DNA from: Trichostrongylus colubriformis
Lineage: Eukaryota; Nematoda; Chromadorea; Rhabditida; Trichostrongylidae
NCBI GenBank assembly: GCA_963978905.1
Contig: OZ022256.1
Span: 50,454,001 to 50,518,000, forward strand
Length of the DNA: 64,000 nt
Reading direction: 5' to 3'
A program made the position numbers and the translations under genes. The notes beneath the pieces were generated by a model that made no database searches, was not told the DNA's origin, and saw nothing but the letters and a program-made list of their open reading frames with translations. Below are positions 14,301-25,045 of this stretch, one piece after another; positions within the stretch are counted from its first letter, which is position 1; the number at the start of each line of letters is the position of its first letter.

Positions 14301-17300
14301 TAAAGGACCTACACCGCATCCTTCAAACAGCTCAACTTCCTACAGCTTTCATTTCCCGCCTTGCCTTATGCATAAATTTGTTGTTGATCTCTATTATTTT
14401 TCCATTTTGTGTTGTGACCGTATCGTGAGATTTTAGGGAACACCGGCGCCATATTATCGTCGTAAGACCACGGCAACTCCACCACATGTACGTGTGTCGT
14501 TGGATTACTGTAATTCCTGATAGTGTTTTGTGATGGTTATTTATCGTTGTGTTTGTAGCCGTTGGATGCACGTCTTCAACGAAAACTTCGTGCTTTCGGT
14601 ATGCTCTACTCCCCAGACGGACAGGCAATTCAACTGAGGGGATCACCTGGGCCACCTGGACCACCGGTACGCCCATGCATGCCTATGGCAGAGAGTTGCT
14701 TAGCCTGTGCAATTTATTGTTTGGCCAGGATGCAAAGTCGCGTTCAGGCACATTCTAAAACCGTTTTACCAGCACGTTTATCTATTCATGTTTCAATTTG
14801 AATTGTGTATTTTCAAAATTGTGGCGCCATAAGCAGTGCTCAGCCGCGTCCATACCTTGCGGTGCCGGCGGCAGGGCGTGGCTGCGTGTCTCTGCGTCTT
14901 CACCTGTGCCAGCCTCCCTCGTTGCCTGCGTAGTCTCCGCACCTATCCCGTGCCACTCTGCCCCGCTACCGGTAAGCTCAGCCACGCCTTCCGGCTCTGA
15001 GTATGAACGTGGCCTTAAGAGTACGCGATCCAGCGTCGACGACCTAATATTTTCTTGGGTATCGATTAGTAACTTCCCCATTGAGCAATTCGACTGCCAC
15101 CCAATAATATTAGGTTATCCCAAAAGTCTTGTCATATTTTCCCAAAAAAAAAAATCAGTAACTCTTGTTCACTTCGAGGCAGGTCCAGGCGGTTCAGGAA
15201 TATGGTAGAACGTTCCCTAAGCTTTCTAGGAAAATATATATTGTCCCACCAGATCCCGTGGAGAGAGCTACAATGCCCGTTGTCGATACCCACCCAACTC
15301 GCGGTGTCATCTATTATGAGCGGTCTTGCGGCACCAAAACGACGGAAGCTTGCCACTCCATCATCGCTGCATGGCAAGGGATGTGTGAGCTACGTGACCG
15401 TGCGCCGCTGGTTCATCAGCTTCAGCAACGGCGAGATTGACATGAAAGGCAAACCACGCTTGGGACTGTGCTGGTTCTGGGACGAGGAAGGAATGCTTTT
15501 CCGCGAGGTGCTGGTACAAGGCGAGACAGTCACCGCTACCGTATGCACCCACCAGCTCCAGCAGCTCGCCGTCGATGTTCGAGAAAAGTGCCGGAAAAGT
15601 CCGCGGTCACCCTTCTTCATGACGACGCCCGCTCCCATTTCGCTCCCATTTCGCGGAAAGTTCCCAGGCCAAGTTATAGGAGCTCAGCTGGGATGTGCTG
15701 CCCCACCCGCCATACTCTCCAGACATTGTCCCTTCTGGCTATCACCTTCTCATCCTCTCGAATCCTTCCTGGCCAAGACAAAATTCGTTGATTATGACTT
15801 GCTTGCGAAGGCGATCGCTGACTTCTTCGACTCTCAGAACCCAGAGTTCTGAGAGAAGGGAATCAACGATTTTCCTATAAAGTGGCAGAGAGTTGCCGAT
15901 AACAATGGTCAATACTTTGTTGCCTAATTATTATTTGTTGGACGAAAAAAAATAAAAAGTGATGATCGAAAAAAATATGACAAGACTTTTGGGACAACCT
16001 AATATTACTCGTAGCTCCCTATTTTACGATCTCGCTCTAGTGCGCGTCAAACTGACCCAATCGATAGCTAGTCGTTAAGAAAGCAGCTTAACGACAGCTA
16101 TGGATTCTGAGCGGATATTATACATTTTTTATTACGTTTTTCGTTTTGATTTTCTTTTTGCACCCTTAAGTTTCCTGTGTTTCAGGGAACCAAAGGCGCT
16201 CGTGGATATCCTGGTTTTCCGGTGTGTCATTCTTAGTTTCCTCAGTTATCAGCCCTATTTTTCACTATTGAATTTTTGCTCCGAAGATAACCGACTGCGT
16301 TGCTCATTGTTAGACTAGCCATGGTCAGCAGGCGAAACAGTGTTGTGTACGCACTTCAATGCCCTCTGTGGCTATACAGTCACCCTGATCAGTGAACCAT
16401 GGCTACCGCGCAGGAATCACGCTTCGGTTGTCCTCATTTGATAACTTGTGACTAATCCACGATTTCAGGGTCCTATAGGTTTGGATGGCCCAAGAGGCTT
16501 ACCGGTAGGTTATGGATATGTTTGAGAGTGTGATGACAATGTGGGGCATGTTGCATGTTTGACGCTGTTTTGGACCAAGAACTTGACCCCCATTGAACCC
16601 TGGAAGCAGGTTGGAGTTTGCACGTTCTACGTTTATCAGCCCGAGACTATGGATTTTACCTGTGCATGAATTTCACTTGTTAAACCCCCACTTTCTAGTG
16701 GACCGGCGTGAGGCAAGAGGCCTCAATCGCGGCGAGGCGGCAGGCAGGAAGTCGCAAGTCGCGCCGGGCGCGGTCATGCGCATAACGGCATGCTCCGCGC
16801 ACATGCGGCTTCAATTGCGTTTATTCTATCCATTCCAGCGCTACGTTCTGAAGCCCTTTTTAGGACCCCACATTGTCATCACAAGTGTGCTGTGCAGTCG
16901 CAGTCGTTCTGGTCCTCGTTCATTGTGAAATTTTTCATTAGCGTAGTCAGATTATTTCCAGGGAAGCCCTGGAGTCAAAGGTGAACGTGGCGAAAGAGGT
17001 CCAGTCGGACCACCCGGATATCCAGGGCCAAAGGGTGACCGTGGAGGTTCTATCCATGGTCAGATACAGGTGATAATTTTGAAAATTTAAAGGGCATTGA
17101 CACTGCTGAGTGAATTTTTCTGTTATGAGCACAGAAACTGTGCCGCAGTTGTGTGGGCGTGTCCAGTCACGGCACGGTGGTTATATCCTGGACACGTTCT
17201 TCTGGCTGGAAGAGTATCTAAAATGGTTTTTTAAACAAGAACACAACGGCGCTGCAGTCGTGTAGGCGTATCCGCCCACACACTGCGGCACGGTTATTGC

Positions 17301-20300
17301 ACAGGATTTTTGAAGCTTTTTTTGTTTATTTGTTGCTGTGAAATCCTATTTTTCACTTGTAATTTGCTGCGCCAGGCCGACTCACCGGACGGTTGGCGGG
17401 CTTTGAATCAATCGAAGAGCAATCTTTACAACGAATATAAAGTAACGACATTGTTGTGTTGGCGCATGTTTCCTTTGTGAATTGAAACGAGACTGAAGGG
17501 CTGGTCAGCTGAGCGCAGAGAAGCAGAGTATCCCCCATTTCTTTTCCCCCTTCTGGATTGCACATCTGTTTCTCAGCTGACTAGCTCCTCCAATGGCAGT
17601 TCGTGTATCGTGGCGACAAAATGTGTTAGTCAAGGTAAAGTGAAGTCGGACCGGTTTTCAAAACATAGTCTAATCAGAAAATTTATGGTCGACTGGATTA
17701 CTGTCTCTTTATTTTTGTGAATTTGAAAGCACACTCCTCGCTCGCGCAAGATGAACACTGCCGTTGATTGACCTTGTGAGAAGGGCTTTTTTTGCGTTCT
17801 GGCCACACCTCCAGCGGACGCCCCGCCTGCAACGCCCGTCTACCAATGACAATCCTAGGCAGCGCTCGCCTTGCTCAAACGTGGATTGGATTCTGCTTTG
17901 AATGCGCCGTTTTTCTTTGAAATTGTATTGAATTGAGTAATTCAGGTTGGATCTGCTATGCCTAACTCACCGTTGATGATACAAGGACCACCAGGGCCAC
18001 CTGGTCCTCCAGGTCCAATGGGTCCTGTTGGTCCCGAGGGCAAGCCTGGAATCAAAGGTGATCGTGGTCTCCCAGGATTCGATGGAGAGAGCAAGGTGGA
18101 TACTTCGTGTCAACTATTCCATTCTTTCACGTGTTTGATATGTTTTCAAGAACATAATAAAGCTTTCAGGGGGAATCATTGTACAAAATTTTCAAGTCTT
18201 CTAAATTTTTCGATTTTTATTATCTTCCGTAGGATTTTTCAGGAAGCTGCTCATAGAGGAATGTTAGAATTTGATGCAGACATACCTTTTATATGTTATT
18301 TAAGGTGGGACCCAAAGGAGAACACGGCGAGCCAGGTCGAGACGGCGTTCCTGGACTACGTGGTCCCCCGGGTGAACGTGGAGAAAAGGTATCCCTTCTC
18401 TCTGAACAGCAGATTTTTCGCTGTTTTTCGTGCGATTCTGTTTTTGTTGACTGATCCAATTGCACGTTATTTTTCGTTTCTTATTTCGAGTTACTGTTTG
18501 GTGTTTTCCTCTTACTTTCTGTGAGCGGTCGTGTTGTGCAGGGTGAACCCGGGACTCCCGCCACATACAGTCATCATCGCCACGCCCATGTAATCGCCGG
18601 TCCACCTGGACCTCCAGGACCACCAGGAGTACCAGGAGCACCTGCACCTCCAGCCATTTGTCCTCCAGGGCCACAAGGAGCCCGTGGAACGGACGGACGG
18701 CCAGGACCACCAGGACCACGTGGGCCACAGGTATCGTGATACTTTGTGATGTGCTCTATGCTAATGAGTACTAGATGCCTGTTGTGATGTGGTAGTTTGC
18801 ACGCACACACATTCAGAATATTATGCAGTTTTTATTGATTTATTGATTTCCATTCCGAGTTCGTTAATTCAAGAAAAAGTCGTAGGGAACGCAGTGGTGA
18901 TTTGTTAGCGCTAGTAGAATGCTCTCTACCATAGACTCTGCAAAATGTGTACTTCGCTTGCGAGATCAATGTGGAAGATTGATTCGAAACCTGAAGGCAC
19001 TTTCCACGCTAGCTTAGAGGCGGGCGTCATCTGGATTGTCATTGGTCGGAAGGCATCGCAGGCGTTTCGGCCATGACCTTAACATATGTGCAACAGAAAA
19101 GATTACTCGAAAAGTGTTCAAGATTTCAATTCGAGATTTTACCCTTCTCCACCTAACAATAAGTATTTCCATTAACTGTTCAGGGTGAGAAGGGAGATCG
19201 AGGTGAGCCGGGAATCGCTGGACCACGAGGATTACCGGGAACACCAGGAGGAGCGGCTGTGGCTGGAGGAAAGGTTGGTTTGCACCTACGATGAATTCAT
19301 GTAGGAACTATCGATCTATTGGTTTTTCTTGAAGGTTGTGATGGGACCACCTGGACCACCGGGTAGGGACGGTCTAAATGGCGAAAAAGGAGAAAAAGTG
19401 AGTTCATTGAGTATTAGTCGCTCGTTTTCAGGAGCAATGCCGCTAACCAATACATGTTCTGCCTGCCGGACAAGAGTGAGGCTACTTACGGCAGAAAACC
19501 GCGTGGCCGCCCGTGGCGAGCGGCGCGGCGGGTGCGAGTGCCAGTGGCAAGGCATGGCACCCTTCAAGCGAGGCAGTGTGGCATGAGTGGAGGAGGCAGG
19601 ATAGCATGGGTGCAGGAGCCAGTGTGGCATGGGTGGAAGCGCTGAGGTGACGCAGCCACGCTCTGCCGGGCTCCCAAGTGCAATCGATTCGCAAGTCGTA
19701 CTGGTGGTGCCGCGTGTGCGACGCCGCTGAAGCGATTTTCTGGCGTATGTAGCCTCACCCGCCCGACAAATCCAGGGCCCAGAGCAGCTAGGATTGGCTC
19801 TCGCCGAAAGAACGCTCACATCCCGTTCATTGATAGTGTTTCGATTGATTCTTGTCATAACTGTGACTGTCGCTAACCCGACTAACCTCGAAGGTGTTAT
19901 GTCATTGTTTCAGGGCGAAACCGGAGCGCCGGGTCCGATGGGGCCACCAGGTCCCGAGGGAATGTCCGGCAAAAGAGGACGACGAGTAAGCATAACCATT
20001 CCTCACTTTGTAACCAAATTGCGTGCGCCGTAGTAAGACCAGGTCGCACTAGGCGACATTAGGGAATGTGCATGCGCTGCGTATGCGTTCGCGTTTGTTA
20101 GTAGTATTAGTGATGTGTGCTTGGCTTAATTATGTGGATAACAATGTCGTATAGTATTGGTGTTGAGTTGTTTGTGTGTGATTTTAATATGAAAGCAGCT
20201 CGGTGAGTCTTAACTCATTTTTTGGGGCTTTCTCTGAGTTATTTTTCAGCCTTTAGACTAATACCAATTTTTAAATCGAACTCGTTCTTCAATCTTCAGT

Positions 20301-23300
20301 TGAATGCGCGCGGTCGCAACGCGTCATGGCTTAGTGACGGGCTTACCTGCTTCGCTACCGCCCGCATCAGCAAACGACCAACTGCGCGTCCATTAGCAGT
20401 CTAATGTGCCATTTTTGTACATAAAATGCATATTTCTGAATATGTATTTTGAATTTGTACCTAAAAGCTTAACCTTAGTTAGAAAGGAATTCTACTAATA
20501 TTTTGTATTACATTGCAAAATCTTACAATATATTCATTAATATAGCCGTTGTTTTAAGGGGAAACCTGGAGAGCCAGGAGTCTGTAATCAGACTTGCCCT
20601 GCCACGGGGGGTCTGCAAAACCCGGAAGTTCTTGTTCGAGATTTGATGCCGGTTTTGAGAAAAGAATTGAAGGAAATCCGTATTAAACATGGTTATCCTG
20701 GACCACCAGGTGTGGCTGGACCACCGGTGAGTTCCTTCATTTAGATAGTTTGCTAGAAGTCCTGCTTTTATTCTGCTACCTTAAGGGACCTCCTGGAAAA
20801 ACTGGTCCAATTGGACCGCGCGGTCCGCAAGGTTTACCGGGACATGCTGGCGAGAAAGGTGATCGAGGAGAGATTGGACCACCAGGATTGCCTGGACAAC
20901 CGGTAAGAAATGCCTTGTCAAAGTATGGAAAGGAATTTTGGATATTCCGTCATCTGAAACTCAATATATATATGTAATTACATTAATGAAAACGGGGGAA
21001 ATGCCACTTTAAACAGCGCTCACCTTCTTCGGTCAAAGATGTTGAATTGTAAAGGCTTTCAGCTTCTGTTCAACCTTCCGTGACTGAAGGATCGAACGTC
21101 CTTTTACCGTCCGTCCTTCTCAAAGCAAACTGACCTCTGGCATGCCGCAAATGCACAAAATAGTTTCTCCAGTTTCATGATAATAGACGACTTCCATTCA
21201 TAACAATAGTACCACGTAAAAACCGACACACCACGACAGCTAAGCCACACATAATGTAGGAACGCAATGACGGTCCAGACGACCGGTCAGCTCGGTCGTC
21301 CGTAAGGTCGTGGTCATACTCTCCGCCGGCAGGGCGTGGCTACCTTCACAGGGAGCGAGGGAGATTGGCACGGTGGAGGTGCAGAGATGACGCAGCCAAC
21401 GAGGCAGGGTGGCATAGGGGAGACGCAGGGATACTCAGCCACGCCCTGCCGCCGGCACCGCAAAGTATGACCGCGGCGTAACGGTCTCCTCCTTTGAGCT
21501 TCCCGTCCTCGCCCCGCCCATTCTGATCGCCAACTCGATGGTTTGCGTCAGCGTCTGAAAACAAAGTGCGAAAATCACATCGAGAATGAACACGCTACCA
21601 GATAGGTATAAGTTAACTGATGCCCCACTGAGATAGAGTTTGGATAGGGTTGCAAGGGTCAGATACTAATTTGAATACCCACACCCTTACACGGGTCAGA
21701 GGAATAGGAGATATTTCTAGTTTATGACATTGTGGAACAAGCTATGCACTTGCTGTGGCCTCAGAATAAGGATACCTGATTGAATGGATCCAGAAGGATA
21801 CGTAGAGCTGATTAATCCAGTTCACATTTCATTACCGCTACTTCCACTTTTTCAAGGGTCAAATGGTCGAAACGCCAACATCAGGCACTGTGGCTGTGCA
21901 GGGCCCTGTTGGTCCACCTGGTCTTCCTGGACCGCCTGGAGAGAAAGGAGAACCTGGAGGACCTGGTCTTCCTGGACAACCCGGATCTCTTGGATTACCG
22001 GTAAGCTGTATTCATGACTTATTTTGAGAAGGATCCAGAAAAGGCTTCTTGTGCAGTATGGCCTAAAAGAGTGGCTATGATGCGCGCGGTTGCAGCGCGA
22101 TATCGCCTATAAGTCTATGGACGCGCTCTTACATCTTATGATCCAAGAACAAACCTATTGTTCCTTATGCGGACTTCTTCTATAAGTGGCTTTTCTGTGT
22201 GTGCGGAATTAATCGATACCTATTTTTTCAAGGGACCACCTGGACCGATGGGCTTGCGCGGTTCACCGGGAGTAGAAGGTCGGCCGGTGAGTGGCAACTA
22301 GACGAATATTTTTTCAATTCACTCATTCATCGTAATTTATTTTTTTTAGAATATTTTATTTGTTATCCTCACTACTTAGAGTGTTTTTTTTTTATGATTT
22401 ACGGCACGGCTACCTCAGCTTGACAAGCCTCAGCTGAATCCGCGACAATCTCTCAGCGTACCTCTTTTTGTGGTATATATTGCATGAGCACGTTAGATTA
22501 TCGATCCATATTATTGATCGAACTGTCGCGTCTGTAAAGCATTTTTGTGGTTCGTGATAGCTGTAAATGCTAATGTAACGAGGCCGTGTTGTCAACTCGT
22601 TGTATGATGAGATGTTTCAAGGCCTGGCCCGTCCAAGTATGATCATTTCAGGGCAAGCAAGGACCAATCGGACCAAAAGGTGATCCAGGACCGATGGTAC
22701 GTATATTTAACATAGTATAAAACAATTTCACGCTCAAAATTTGACCTGTATTGAGATTAAGCCATGTATTTTACTTGGATCGAGGGCGGAGGTGGTGTAG
22801 TGAGAGGTGGCGCGCACCCCACTCTCACGGTGCGGGGATCAAATCCCTCATCAACGCCCGCCCAGGCCAACCAAGCCTTCCATCCCTCCGGGGTCGGTAA
22901 TTGGTACCAGACTCGTCTGGGAGGACAAAAGCACTGACTTGTACATCGGCTGGCCACCGCAAGTCATTGTATAGGCTACATCACATTCACCAGCCATCAC
23001 GATTCTGAATGGAACTAGAATGTGCGGCGCATCCCACAGAAGGAATTGGTTAACGCCAAAACTTTAAAATTTAAACTTTTATTTTACTTGGATCTGAACT
23101 TGTGGAACTATTTGAAAGAGTTCTTAGTCCATTCATTGAGCTATGGGTCAAAGGGTTGGAATGAGGCTACGAATTGATGCAAAGTACCTGATTATCAATC
23201 ATTCTGATCAAAGGGAAGGGAATCACCGATTACTATTTATAGTGGCGTGTCACGGAATGCGCAAGTAAATAAATAAAATAAAATAACTACAGAGCGGTTT

Positions 23301-25045
23301 GGTAACTGCCAATGACCGATTCATTTTCGACTTCCATTTAACTTTCCAAGAGCTCTTCTCATTTGTGTATATCGCGCTTGTCAGGAGTAGGGAGCTTAGC
23401 TGAGCCGTCATTGGTGAGAGTGAGTAGGGAGCGTGTCGTCATCGTCGTATTGTAGGTCAGAGAGCGTGGAGAAAACGCCCCAAGCGCTTTTCCGTCAATG
23501 ACGACTCAGTATCAGTGAGACCCTTCTTCCCGAAAACGCGGAATGTGTCTTTAATGAAGTGCTTATCTAGGGACCACAAGGAATTCCCGGTCATCCAGGA
23601 GCACCTGGAGAACGAGGAGCAGACGGCAAAGACGGCATGCGAGGTGAAAAGGGTGATCAGGTCAGTTTTTCCTCAGAAATTTTCGTACTGTACTTTACTT
23701 TATGCATCTAAAAACCCCCTTCCAGGGCATACCTGGCCTAGACGCACCTTGTCCGACGGGTCCAGACGGATTGCCACTGCCATACTGTTCTTGGAAGCCG
23801 ATGGAGGTAGGGAATGTTTCGGAACTTCAGGCTATACAATATTTCATTAGTGGCATATTGATGTATTGAATTTTTGACGACATTCAACAACGACTCTTTT
23901 ATTCGGAGGGACCGTTTCGATTTTTTTCCTTTGCGAGAAGTTTTATCTATGCTCATGATCGTCCAACTTTGTAACTGGGCTAGAGTCAAGACCGCGTCCA
24001 TACTTGGCGCCGGCAGAGAGTGGCTACGTTCACAGGCAGCGAAGAAGAGTGGAACGGAGGAGGTACATCGACAGCGCAAGCAACGAGACAGGGCGGCACA
24101 TGCGGAGACGCAGAAACACGCAGCCACGCCCTGCTGCCGGCACCGCAAAGTATGAACGCGGCCTAACCAGCCTGGGTATGCCCTCTACCATTTTTTCTGC
24201 TCTTTTCTTCACCCCTGTGAATGACTCCTCATCTGTGAGTCCACCCCCCCCCCTTCCCTCTAACGGTCGGCGCTATCGTCAGCTGGATAGGAATGCAGGC
24301 CGCAGAGTTCGGGACATGCCGGAACAGTTGTTTTTGGTCCATACCAGGGAAGGTGCTCATGTTTGTCCCAGTGTTCCAGATCACGTAAAAAGTGGGAGCC
24401 TCTCATTTCTCTGAGAGCTCTGCGCAGCGGTTTCTTCCGCTGTGGAATCGGTCGTGATTGAATTTATAAAATAGGTAATGTCACTGTCATGGGATTTCAG
24501 GGCAACGTACGAGTCGACTATGGGTAAATAATCATTTAATGTGTGCTTTTTTTGGCTTCTACTAACCCTACTACTAACGAATTTAGTCCGACGACAACAC
24601 CATCGAACGATTGGCGGCAGCAGGATTCTAACAAAAGCAGTCATACTAACCCTCATCCTAACCCAAATCGTATGTTCCTTTTGATGCATTCTTCAATCAA
24701 CCATGCCACGTCTACCAGGTGAATCAACGGTTTGTCAATGACGCGTGCGGCCACGGCGCGTTGTAAGCAGACCTTCCGGAAACCACGTCGCGACCGCACG
24801 CGTCTCGAAAGCTACTGTGCATCTGACATCAGCTGAAGAAGTATTGCACGATATATTACACAATGTTTCAGCGTTCAGAACATAAGCCGGCTTGTTATCG
24901 GCTTGTAACGAATTTTTCGACTCAAAATGTAGCATCAATGTCCTTGAATTGTAGGGCAAGAACGGGGACAACTGGGAACGGCTATGATGGCATACGCTAT
25001 GAAGAGCTGTCACCAGATGTCTGGAAACCACCGTCATCTCAATGA
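2387..25045 (+). CDS. col-99: Transmembrane MACIT-type collagen, col-99 orthologue (25 exons)
   Basis: Type II membrane collagen of the COL13A1/COL23A1/COL25A1 family, acting at the cell surface and in pericellular matrix. Exons: 2387-2656, 12495-12579, 13474-13508, 14155-14181, 14437-14487, 14559-14666, 16186-16221, 16469-16504, 16962-17069, 17946-18095, 18305-18388, 18542-18730, 19184-19273, 19335-19397, 19914-19985, 20559-20726, 20786-20902, 21857-22000, 22233-22286, 22652-22696, 23571-23660, 23726-23806, 24501-24523, 24587-24718, 24955-25045; about 782 aa. Exon 1 encodes a cytoplasmic head and one membrane segment (about residues 42-66, motif [17 protein letters not shown]). A basic stretch [10 protein letters not shown] follows, a possible furin-like shedding site, and then CVCPPG. 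Most later exons are phase 0 and begin with a Gly codon of Gly-X-Y repeats; non-collagenous breaks include a His-rich patch and VCNQTCP plus a helix (20559-20726). The exon at 23726 carries [14 protein letters not shown], which I recall as the conserved C-terminal motif of MACIT collagens. The tail can end at TAA 24525-24527 or splice on (see findings). Extra exons in the 9.8-kb intron 1 cannot be excluded. Confidence 0.88.
3101..3117. repeat. G17 homopolymer tract
   Basis: Seventeen consecutive G on the plus strand in intron 1 of the collagen gene. Such tracts can fold into G-quadruplexes and are length-unstable. Confidence 0.95.
4113..4127. repeat. C15 homopolymer tract
   Basis: Fifteen consecutive C, about 1 kb from the G17 tract and in the opposite sense. 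No convincing inverted repeat joins the two flanks. Confidence 0.95.
7334..7400. repeat. TTTA / TTAA tetranucleotide microsatellite
   Basis: Tandem ATTT units pass into TTAA units over about 65 bp, with a few substitutions (TCTA, TTAG). Simple repeat in collagen intron 1. Confidence 0.95.
9522..9680. repeat. MITE family A, copy 1
   Basis: About 160-bp inverted-repeat element: the left end TACAGTCCGTTTCCCAGCGC is answered by the reverse complement at the right end (GGGAACTGGACTGTA). The inner arms contain CTGGCAGGGCG and CACGCCCTGCCAGG. The middle is rich in CTCTC/CGCCAC. Five relatives occur at 46151, 56038, 56574, 57417 and 63305. No coding capacity. Confidence 0.85.
11632..11725. repeat. 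Perfect 94-bp palindrome flanked by TA
   Basis: The two 47-bp arms are exact reverse complements meeting at GGATCC (11676-11681) with no spacer. The outermost pair on each side can be read as a TA target duplication around a 90-bp CAATACC...GGTATTG element. It has no coding content and could be a fresh palindromic MITE or a cloning/assembly fold-back. Confidence 0.9.
14843..15017. repeat. MITE family B, copy 1
   Basis: About 175-bp inverted-repeat element in collagen intron 6. Ends carry GCCGCGTCCATAC on the left and GTATGAACGTGGCC on the right; inside these are GGTGCCGGCGGCAGGGCGTG and its rough complement. Other copies are at 21303, 23990, 40221 and 62121. Confidence 0.8.
15110..16002 (+). 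mobile_element. Decayed, internally deleted mariner element
   Basis: 893-bp element in the intron between collagen exons 6 and 7. Terminal inverted repeats start TTAGGTTATCCCAAAAGTCT on the left and end AGACTTTTGGGACAACCTAA on the right, with TA on both sides (15108-15109 and 16003-16004). It is shorter than an intact mariner (about 1.3 kb), so the body has lost sequence. Transposase traces remain, including a [14 protein letters not shown] motif. Confidence 0.88.
15202..15852 (+). pseudogene. Remnant mariner transposase
   Basis: A 216-codon open frame with fragments of a mariner transposase partly split over neighbouring frames. The motif around the third catalytic Asp reads [11 protein letters not shown], so the Asp of the D,D34D triad is replaced by Gly. 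The N-terminal DNA-binding domain is not recognisable. Inactive. Confidence 0.7.
17131..17293. repeat. Short inverted-repeat element in collagen intron 9
   Basis: The left arm GTGCCGCAGTTGTGTGGGCG is matched by the near-complement CGCCCACACACTGCGGCAC on the right, about 120 bp apart. MITE-like and non-coding. Confidence 0.7.
19480..19756. repeat. Dispersed GC-rich repeat family C, copy 1
   Basis: GC-rich block in collagen intron 14. Segments such as CCAGTGGCAAGGCATGGCAC, CTCCCAAGTGCAATCGAT and ACGCTCTGCCGGGCTCCCAA recur in reverse orientation at 57055-57255. Open frames here on both strands are by-products of the GC content. Confidence 0.7.
21303..21481. repeat. MITE family B, copy 2
   Basis: Inverted-repeat element in collagen intron 17: the left arm CCGCCGGCAGGGCGTGGCTA pairs with AGCCACGCCCTGCCGCCGGC on the right. 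The outer ends are GGTCGTGGTCATACT and AGTATGACCGCGGCG. Confidence 0.85.
22783..23060 (+). mobile_element. tRNA-derived SINE-like element, copy 1
   Basis: The element starts with a region resembling an RNA polymerase III promoter: A box TGGTGTAGTGAG (22793-22804) and B box GGATCAAATCC (22836-22846), spaced as in a tRNA. About 200 bp of body follows, ending in GGAATTGGTTAACGCC. A second, diverged copy lies in reverse orientation at 48012-48262, so it is a dispersed repeat. It sits in collagen intron 20. Confidence 0.75.
23990..24167. repeat. MITE family B, copy 3
   Basis: Inverted-repeat element just before the last collagen exons. The left arm GACCGCGTCCATACTTGGCG and the right arm GCAAAGTATGAACGCGGCC are near-complements; the inner arms carry GCCGGCAGAGAGTGGCT and CCACGCCCTGCTGCCGGC. 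Confidence 0.8.

Noticed and set aside
19316..19858. 180-codon minus-strand frame antisense to collagen exons
   Set aside because: Its length comes from the GC-rich repeat C and from the complement of Gly-X-Y codons, which is rich in Gly/Pro and lacks stops.
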